From Anadara kagoshimensis (Eukaryota > Mollusca > Bivalvia > Arcoida > Arcidae), in assembly GCA_021292105.1 (NCBI GenBank), contig CM037862.1:27998798-28062797 (forward strand): 64,000 nt of DNA. The letters are read 5' to 3'. Every line of letters starts with the position of its first letter. The stretch's first letter is position 1. Position numbers and translations under genes: made by a program. Below are positions 56,880 to 64,000 of the stretch, one piece after another. Under the pieces are notes generated by a model. The model was not told where the DNA came from, ran no database searches, and saw nothing but the letters and a program-made list of their open reading frames with translations.

Positions 56880-58725
56880 AAGTGTTATCCATGTGATCAT
56901 TGTTCAATGCCTTTTAAATTTATTGACATTGTTTTTCAGTGTACGAGAACTGAGAAGAAGAATGTGACAAAAACTGGTACATATCAATATAAACTTGAAT
57001 TAATGAATAATATTATATTTTTGTTGTTCATATGCTGTCCATGTGACCATGATGACATATTTGTTAAATAGTTCAATACCCTTTAAGTGTATATCCATTG
57101 TGTATTCAGATTGTTTTAAGACAAACGAGAAAACGGTGAAAATGTGATGAATACAAATACTGTTAGATAAACAAAACAATTATTAAAAATATATTCATGT
57201 AGATATAAAAACCAAAACAATCCTTGACATGTTTTACGGACAAACATATATCCATCTACGATTTGATTGTAGATGTTCATCAAGTCGATATATTGAAACG
57301 CGTATAGTGAATTCCAAACCGCAACCATATCCAAAGAGGGCCCTTTGGAATCAAATCTTCATAACTTGGGTATAAGACGTTTTTGGATAGTTGTAGATAA
57401 TTTTAAGAACATTCGGTTGTAAAATAAGGAGATCGTCAGAATTGATCCCTCCCCAATTTTAAGATGCTGCCCAAAGTATAACGTATCTTGTATTTTGTAA
57501 AATCGTTTCTTTTGGCTTTGTTATTTGTCTTTTTGAAGTCATGTACATGTAATTACATGTAACTTTCTAAACTACGTTTTCCAAATATTTCTGTGAATAC
57601 CGACGGAAGTTAAACCAAACTGTTTGCTACCTTAACAATGTATAAGGAGCACATTTTCAGAAAATAGTTCATTCAGTAACATCATGATATAAATGACCTT
57701 GTTCTCTTTAAAGTATGTCGGTTATAACCAACTGAAGGCCGACTTTAAGCAGAGCCCACTCCCTCCCTACCTACTTAACAGAAGCATAATCTTAATGAAC
57801 TACACAAACAGGTTTTAACTGATTCAAGATACTCCCCTTTTATTTATATCAAACAAACTCGGGTTTTAAAATCAAAACAAACAAAAATGAATGGAGTACT
57901 ACCTCTTAAATCTTTTTTCGTTGCGGGTGGTTTAAGATAAAATACTTAAAGCCGTCGTCCATCCTTATTTTTGAGGTAAAATTCATTCATAAGTTTGATC
58001 TTACACCTGATGAGAATTCATTCATAAAATCAGCCCTGATCCATGTGTATTCAGATAAATACAGATTAGCCGCCAGGGATATAAAGGTTGTGAACTAATA
58101 ACATTGTATAATCAATATTGTTTTTCAGTTCCAATATTAGTTTTTTTCATCTAATAGTTTTTTTTATAGAAAAAAATATTTCAATATGGTGAAATGCGAT
58201 ATACTGTGGTTTTATTAATGAAAAACTAGAGTGCAAACCGTGGTATCGCTTTTTCTCCAAGTTCAACGCTCCCAGAACTCCGTGTGAATTCTGATTTCAT
58301 GCATAAAAGCATCTCTTGAAAGAAACCACAATCAACGGCTTGTCAATTTAATGCGTTCATGAGTTAAGGTTGGGCTAATTTCTTTGTTTGAGTCACAAAC
58401 TAGGGTGATACAGTGCTCAAATATAGAACACTACAGCAGCAGTTTTAATATACAACAAAAATTCAAGATAAAATTGCAAAGTAAGTTTTTCACGATGAGA
58501 GTAAATCCTTTTGTTTCGCTTAATTTATATAAGACGAAAACAAATATTATGTTAAATAGTTTAAAATTTCTTGCAACAGCTAATTTTGAGTTTCTGAAGA
58601 AATCTGAATGCAGCTGCCTACCTTCAGAAAAAGATCATTTCCAAAATACATCAAAGAATATTCCATCACAAAGATATGCTTATGATACAGGCATTGTTTC
58701 CTCATAAGCAGCACCGAAACTTTTA
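56880..58725. other. Non-coding stretch
   Basis: The 72-codon minus frame (57116-57334) and the 107-codon plus frame (58384-58707) have no recognisable domain. The latter is lysine/asparagine/serine-rich and could be chance. Nothing else is seen. Confidence 0.4.
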
Positions 58726-58728
58726 ATA

Positions 58729-58865
58729 TAGACCTGTCGAAAGTTTAACACTGAGCTTTCAAAATTTTTCGAAGCTCGGCGACTGGATAGCTAGTGGTCG
58801 ATAATCCATCAAGGGACAGCGATGAGCCATTTCGTTAGCTTATTGTTAAATATTCGACATGTCTG
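58729..58865. mobile_element. Family B element, short copy 13
   Basis: About 137 bp, taGACCTGTCGAAAGTTTAA to TTAAATATTCGACATGTCTG. The right TA is kept and the left edge is decayed. The interior is reduced. Confidence 0.75.
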
Positions 58866-59770
58866 TACTGTTCTTTGTTCAATTGTTTTAAGTTGTTAAA
58901 TTTCAAAATTATAATTAAAAGACAATGAATTATTATAAATTCTTTATTCTATCAATTTTCATTATCTATTTAATCAACTAAACAAATATTTCCAGTTTAA
59001 TCATTAAACATCACAAGAGAGACAAAATTTCACGGGATGATGTCAATGAGGCTTATGCGCTTTCGTTGGATTTTCAGATTTCAATCCGCCAACATGTACT
59101 TTATCGTCAGCCAAATCTATAAATAGAGATTATAAAAGTCAAACGAAATTAAGGTCTTAAAAGTTGATATATTGAAATCCTAGAAAAAAAGGTTTTTTTA
59201 ACAAAGGCATCTGAAGAAGTGGCCCTCCGTAAATAGCCAAAGGGCTCATTATTTTGTCTACACGTCTCACTCTCTTATTTAACAGTTTAATTCCATAATT
59301 TACGCTTTTTGTAAGAAAGCATGTGATTATGTGACACGAAACTATAATTAAAACTTATCCACAGATTGTGGAGTGCTTCATGAGCCGATTGCCTGAAAAA
59401 TCAATTACGCGCGCTAGAAGAAATCTCTTTCAAGACATCAAAAAATGACATTTTCTAAGAGTTCATTTATTGATTGTCAGTTAGAGGTCGGTGACCGTTT
59501 GGATAATCTCCCTTCTTGACCTCCTGGAGCCCTTTTTAAGATAATTATGTTATTATATTGGAGCATATATACATATATAATTCCATTAAAGCTGCTAAGT
59601 CATATAATAGCATCCTCTTCATCATACATATTTAAATAGGTAATTACAAATATATACACACACAAAATTGTGTTTGTCAAGAGTTCACGGCATCTTGCAT
59701 AAAAAACATCGAAAATTAATTCACAGTATATAAACGCAAATAACTTAGGGTGTACTCCAAAGTGATCTAA
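58866..59770. other. Non-coding stretch
   Basis: Nothing recognised. Confidence 0.45.
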
Positions 59771-59775
59771 TGAAA

Positions 59776-59950
59776 ACCAAACATATCAGTATACGTCAAA
59801 ACCACAATATAAAAGGCAAAGTAAATGTTGAAAACTAGAAAATTTAGTTAAAAACGTAAACTGAGACAAGAGAAGTGAGACCGGGTGCTGCAGAAGGACA
59901 ATTATCTAGCTAGCTTCACCGTTGGCCATACGTGAAATTACATTGGAAGT
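59776..59950 (+). repeat. Family A interspersed repeat
   Basis: aaacatatcagtatacgtca, aaaccacaatataaaaggca, gagaagtgagaccgggtgct, tatctagctagcttcaccgt and catacgtgaaatta. Diverged but complete, 50 bp upstream of the satellite element. Confidence 0.78.
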
Positions 59951-60040
59951 GAAAGGACTAATCCATCTGTATCCTTTAGAAAACTCAGTAATTTTTAGCT
60001 CAACTGGCTATAGCCAGCTGAGCTTATGCCATGTAGAAGC

Positions 60041-60090
60041 GTGTGTCCGTGCGTCCGTGCGTCCGTGCGTCCGTGCGTGCGTCCGTGCGT
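60041..60090 (+). repeat. (CGTCCGTG)n octamer tract
   Basis: Octamers gtccgtgc are repeated about six times with one shortened unit. It is GC-rich in an AT-rich neighbourhood and part of the left end of the satellite element. Confidence 0.93.
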
Positions 60091-60099
60091 AAACTTTAA

Positions 60100-62940
60100 T
60101 CTTCTCCTCTGAAACCACTGGGCCAATTGAAACCAAATTTGGTGTGGAAAGTCCTTAGGTGGAGTAGATTAAAGTTTGTACAAATCAACTTCCTGCGGCA
60201 TCCAAGATGGCCGCCATTGCTATAAATAGCAAAAACCTATAAATGGTCGTTACATGTTTATTTTAGAATCGATTTAGTTCAAATTTGAGATTTAGAAAGT
60301 AGATGTCTAGCCATTTAATATATGTAACGGATTTTTCAGTAACTTTTTCTGTTTGCTCATAATTAGCGGAATATGCAAATTAGATGCTAAATTTAGGCAA
60401 TTCTTTGAAAATCTTCTTCTCTGAAACCACATACCCAAATGAAGCCAAATTTAATGTGGAAAGTCGCTAGGTGGAGTAGATTAAAGTTTGTACAAATCAA
60501 CTTCCTGCATCATCCAAGATGGCCGCCATTGCTATAAATAGCAAAAACCTATAAATGGTCGTTACATGTTTATTTTAGAACCGATTTAGTTCAAATTTGA
60601 GATTTAGAAAGTATATGTCTAGCCATTTAATATATGTAACGGATTTTTCAGTAACTTTTTCTGTTTGCTCATAATTAGCGGAATATGCAAATTAGATGCT
60701 AAATTTAGGCAATTCTTTGAAAATCTTCTTCTCTGAAACCACATACCCAAATGAAGCCAAATTTAATGTGGAAAGTCCCTAGGTGGAGTAGATTAAAGTT
60801 TGTACAAATCAACTTCCTGCATCATCCAAGATGGCCGCCATTGCTATAAATAGCAAAAACCTATAAATGGTCGTTACATGTTTATTTTAGAACCGATTTA
60901 GTTCAAATTTGAGATTTAGAAAGTAGATGTCTAGCCATTTAATATATGTAACGGATTTTTCAGTAACTTTTTCTGTTTGCTCATAATTAGCGGAATATGC
61001 AAATTAGATGCTAAATTTAGGCAATTCTTTGAAACTCTTCTTCTCTGAAACCACATACCCAAATGAAGCCAAATTTAATGTGGAAAGTCCCTAGGTGGAG
61101 TAGATTAAAGTTTGTACAAATCAACTTCGTGCGGCATCCAAGATGGCCGCCATTGCTATAAATAGCAAAAACCTATAAATGGTCATTACATGTTTATTTA
61201 TGGACCGATTTAGTTCAAATTTGAGATTTAGAAAGTAGATGTCTAGCCATTTAATATATGTAATGGGTTTTTTTGTAACTTTTTCTGTTTGCTCGTAATT
61301 AGCGGAATATGCAAATTAGATGCTAAATTTAGTCGATTCTTTGAAAATCTTCTTCTCTGAAACCACATACCCAAATGATGCCAAAAATGGTGTGGAAAGT
61401 CCCTAGGTGGAGTAGATTAAAGTTTGTACAAATCAACTTCGTGCAGCATCCAAGATGGCCGCCATTGCTATAAATAGCAAAAACCTATAAATGGTCATTA
61501 CATGTTTATTTATGGACCGATTTAGTTCAAATTTGAGATTTAGAAAGCAGATGTCTAGCCATTTAATATATGTAACGGATTTTTCTGTTACTTTTTCTGT
61601 TTGCTCGTAATTAGCGGAATATGCAAATTAGATGCTAAATTTAGTCGATTCTTTGAAAATCTTCTTCTCTGAAACCACATACCCAAATAATGCCAAATAT
61701 GGTGTGGAAAGTACTTAGGTGGAGTAGATTAAAGTTTGTACAAATCAACTTCGTGCGGCATCCAAGATGGCCGCCATTGCTATAAATAGCAAAAACCTAT
61801 TAATGGTCATTACATGTTTATTTATGGACCGATTCAGTTCAAATTTGAGATTTAGAAAGTAGATGTCTAGCCATTTAATATATGTAACGGGTTTTTCTGT
61901 AACTTTTTCTGTTTGCTCGTAATTAGCGGAATATGCAAATTAGATGCTAAATTTAGTCGATTCTTTGAAAATCTTCTTCTCTGAAACCACATACCCAAAT
62001 GATGCCAAATATGGTGTGGAAAGTCCCTAGGTGGAGTAGATTAAAGTTTATACAAATCAACTTCGTGCGGCATCCAAGATGGCCGCCATTGCTATAAATA
62101 GCAAAAACCTATAAATGGTCATTACATGTTTATTTATGGACCGATTTAGTTCAAATTTGAGATTTAGAAAGTAGATGTCTAGCCATTTAATATATGTAAT
62201 GGGTTTTATGTAACTTTTTCTGTTTGCTCGTAATTAGCGGAATATGCAAATTAGATGCTAAATTTAGTCGATTCTTTGAAAATCTTCTTCTCTGAAACCA
62301 CATACCCAAATGATGCCAAAAATGGTGTGGAAAGTCCCTAGGTGGAGTAGATTAAAGTTTGTACAAATCAACTTCGTGCGGCATCCAAGATGGCCGCCAT
62401 TGCTATAAATAGCAAAAACCTATTAATGGTCATTACATGTTTATTTATGGACCGATTTAGTTCAAATTTGAGATTTAGAAGGAAGATGTCTAGGCATTTA
62501 ATATATGTAACCGATTTTTCTGTTACTTTTTCTGTTTGCTCGTAATTAGCGGAATATGCAAATTAGATGCTAATTTAGGCAATTCTTTAAAAATCTTCTT
62601 CTCTGAAACCACATACCCAAATGATGCCAAATTTGGTGTGGAAAGTCCCTAGGTGGAGTAGATTAAAGTTTGTACAAATCAACTTCCTGCTTCATCCAAG
62701 ATGGCCACCATTGCTATAAATAGCAAAAACCTATAAATGGTCATTACATGTTTAGTTATGGATCGATTTAGTTCAAATTTGAGAATTAGAAAGTAGATGT
62801 CTAGTTATTTAATATATGTAACGGGTTTTTTTGTAACATTTTCTGTTGTGCGTAATTAGCGGAATATGCAAATTAGATGCTAAATTTAAGCGATTCGTTG
62901 AAAATCATCTTCTTTGAAACTACAAAGCCAAATGAAGCCA
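60100..62940 (+). repeat. 312-bp satellite, nine monomers
   Basis: The landmark gtggaaagt falls at 60143, 60456, 60768, 61080, 61392, 61704, 62016, 62327 and 62638, so every interval is 311-313 bp. Nearly every monomer has aaccacatacccaaatgaag, ggtggagtagattaaagttt, atccaagatggccgccattg, ctataaatagcaaaaaccta and gcggaatatgcaaattagat. Monomers 2-4 form one subgroup (aaatttaatgtgg) and 5-8 another (tatggaccga, gctcgtaattagc). The first and last are most diverged, as expected when new copies form in the middle of an array. Confidence 0.96.
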
Positions 62941-63347
62941 AATGTGTAACAGGTTTCCTGAGAAGGTTTTGTTGCCACAATTTTCAAGAATTTTGTAAAT
63001 CAGGTGTAATATTTCATCAATATTTTGAAAATCTTCTTTGAAACCACTAGGCTAATTTAAATTAAATTTGTCTTGCCAGACAAGCCAATGTTACATCCAA
63101 GATGGCCCAGTTTCTATAATGAGAAACACATAAATAGCCATTGTGGATTCATTTTTTAAGCTGGCTTCTGTTCCTATACATAGCAATAACATGAAAAACC
63201 AATGCAGATTTGGTTTCCAACCACTTTGGTTCCAGTTGCAATTGTAAACAGGAGGGGGAATGCCATTTCACAAGATTTGCATGTTATTTATCAAAAATGT
63301 AAATGAGCTGCCAGTTGAGCATCACAGGCCCTATTGGGCCTCTTGTT

Positions 63348-63406
63348 ATAATAATAATAATAATAATATTAATAATAAATTATTATTATTATTATTATTA
63401 TTATTG
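63348..63406. repeat. (AAT)n/(ATT)n palindromic microsatellite
   Basis: AAT units then ATT units, directly after the right end of the satellite element. It explains the 83- and 67-codon frames at 63260-63511. Confidence 0.93.
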
Positions 63407-64000
63407 TTATTCGTTTTGTTTAGCATTAGTAATACATGGAACCTTTACCAGGTTTTTTATTGCATTTTATTCCGTTACAATTACAAAAAAAAAATTAACA
63501 TATTAACATAAAGCCGTTTTATATGCGGTTCTGGTCATTAGAGTACAGTACATTGAACTACAGCTGTTTTATTGTTCATATCAATCAGCAACAAAACGTA
63601 TCAGATTCATCTATCCCGCACATCAGCAATTAGGAAGAAATATTGCTTTTATTGATAACTCGACATAATCACACAATTAAACAAAGAACATTATTTCTCC
63701 CTGATTATATTAGATGCTATCTGAAGGATTCCAGTTTTCAAACCTTCAAAGAGTTTTCGTGACAAAAGATAGCTCCTTGTCGGTCATTCACCGCCCTCAT
63801 GGGGGAAAATGTCTATCACAGAACATGTCCATTATACAGACCACACAAAACACTCGTTGGTATTATGCGCTAAAAATAATTCCTAGTATTGGAAAACACA
63901 GATAATGGATTTTCAAGACGTTTTTTGCACTTGTATAACATAAAGGTCAGACATAGAATCATATTATGTGTTTAGAGGAGAAATTCTATTTTTGTATCTC
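63407..64000. other. Non-coding stretch to window end
   Basis: The 63-codon frame at 63714-63905 is not recognised. No family repeat is seen. Confidence 0.4.

Larger units (their letters stand above)
59997..63347 (+). mobile_element. Foldback-ended element carrying a 312-bp satellite
   Basis: The left end is a palindrome-like agctcaactggctatagcca, then gctgagcttatgcc. The right end carries the inverse gagctgccagttgagcatca, then the hairpin AGGCCCTATTGGGCCT (63326-63341) and tcttgtt. Inside are, in order, an octamer tract (60041-60090), nine 312-bp monomers (about 60100-62900), a decayed half monomer, and about 350 bp of single-copy sequence. It encodes no protein. The layout of tandem core repeats between hairpin ends, next to a simple repeat, recalls bivalve Pearl-type elements and non-autonomous Helitrons, but the last bases are not a standard Helitron CTRR, so the class is open. 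Confidence 0.75.

Noticed and set aside
58384-58707. 107-codon frame as a gene
   Set aside because: Low-complexity K/N/S-rich translation with no motif; kept only as a note in the non-coding entry.
1-64000. A prokaryotic defence, secretion or biosynthetic system
   Set aside because: No bacterial-type genes, operons or ribosome-binding sites; the window is eukaryotic repeat-rich DNA.

Overview
This is AT-rich animal nuclear DNA that is almost entirely repetitive. It looks molluscan, most likely from a bivalve. The pointers are a tRNA-headed SINE with a Meta-like 3' body (12225-12575), a decayed LINE 3' end with the KLRTY and CCHC signatures common in invertebrate non-LTR elements, a 'gggtactcc' tRNA-like short repeat, many short inverted-repeat elements, and a long satellite-bearing element whose ends and CGTCCGTG octamers resemble a repeat type frequent in bivalve genomes. 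The taxonomic call is inference from repeat style; no host marker gene is present.

Coding content is very low. Two coding remnants are convincing, and both belong to mobile elements: a minus-strand FLYWCH zinc-finger protein (910-1548), probably the N-terminal part of a Mutator-like transposon protein, and the C-terminus of a LINE polymerase (3580-4500). Four other stretches are only possible exons or exon relics: a UbiA/UBIAD1-like fragment (18355-18684, minus), a cysteine-bearing exon candidate (50030-50257, minus), two same-strand open segments (51173-51361 and 51674-51856, minus), and a frame-broken pair at 35357-35615 (minus). Most other open frames fall inside tandem or interspersed repeats. 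There are no rRNA genes, intact tRNA genes, CRISPR arrays or prokaryotic operons.

Layout: 1-5 kb holds the two mobile-element remnants. 5-21 kb has several short inverted-repeat element families, a SINE and local tandem arrays. 22-25 kb has 350-bp and 140-bp degenerate tandem arrays. 25-47 kb has scattered short elements, trinucleotide tracts, a double palindrome (31.8 kb) and an array of hairpin units (43.7-44.0 kb). 47.6-56.1 kb carries three separate degenerate arrays. 60.0-63.3 kb is a foldback-ended element containing nine very regular 312-bp monomers.

The main new observation is a short inverted-repeat family of about 115-230 bp (termini CAGACCTGTCGAAAGTTTAA). It has at least 13 copies across the window, nearly all flanked by TA, which points to past mobilisation by a Tc1/mariner-type transposase encoded elsewhere. 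A second interspersed family (head AAACATACCGGTCCATGTCC) has 11 copies, one of which grew an internal 37-bp tandem array. Together these elements make the window a dense record of non-autonomous element spread and local satellite birth, with no visible host gene function.
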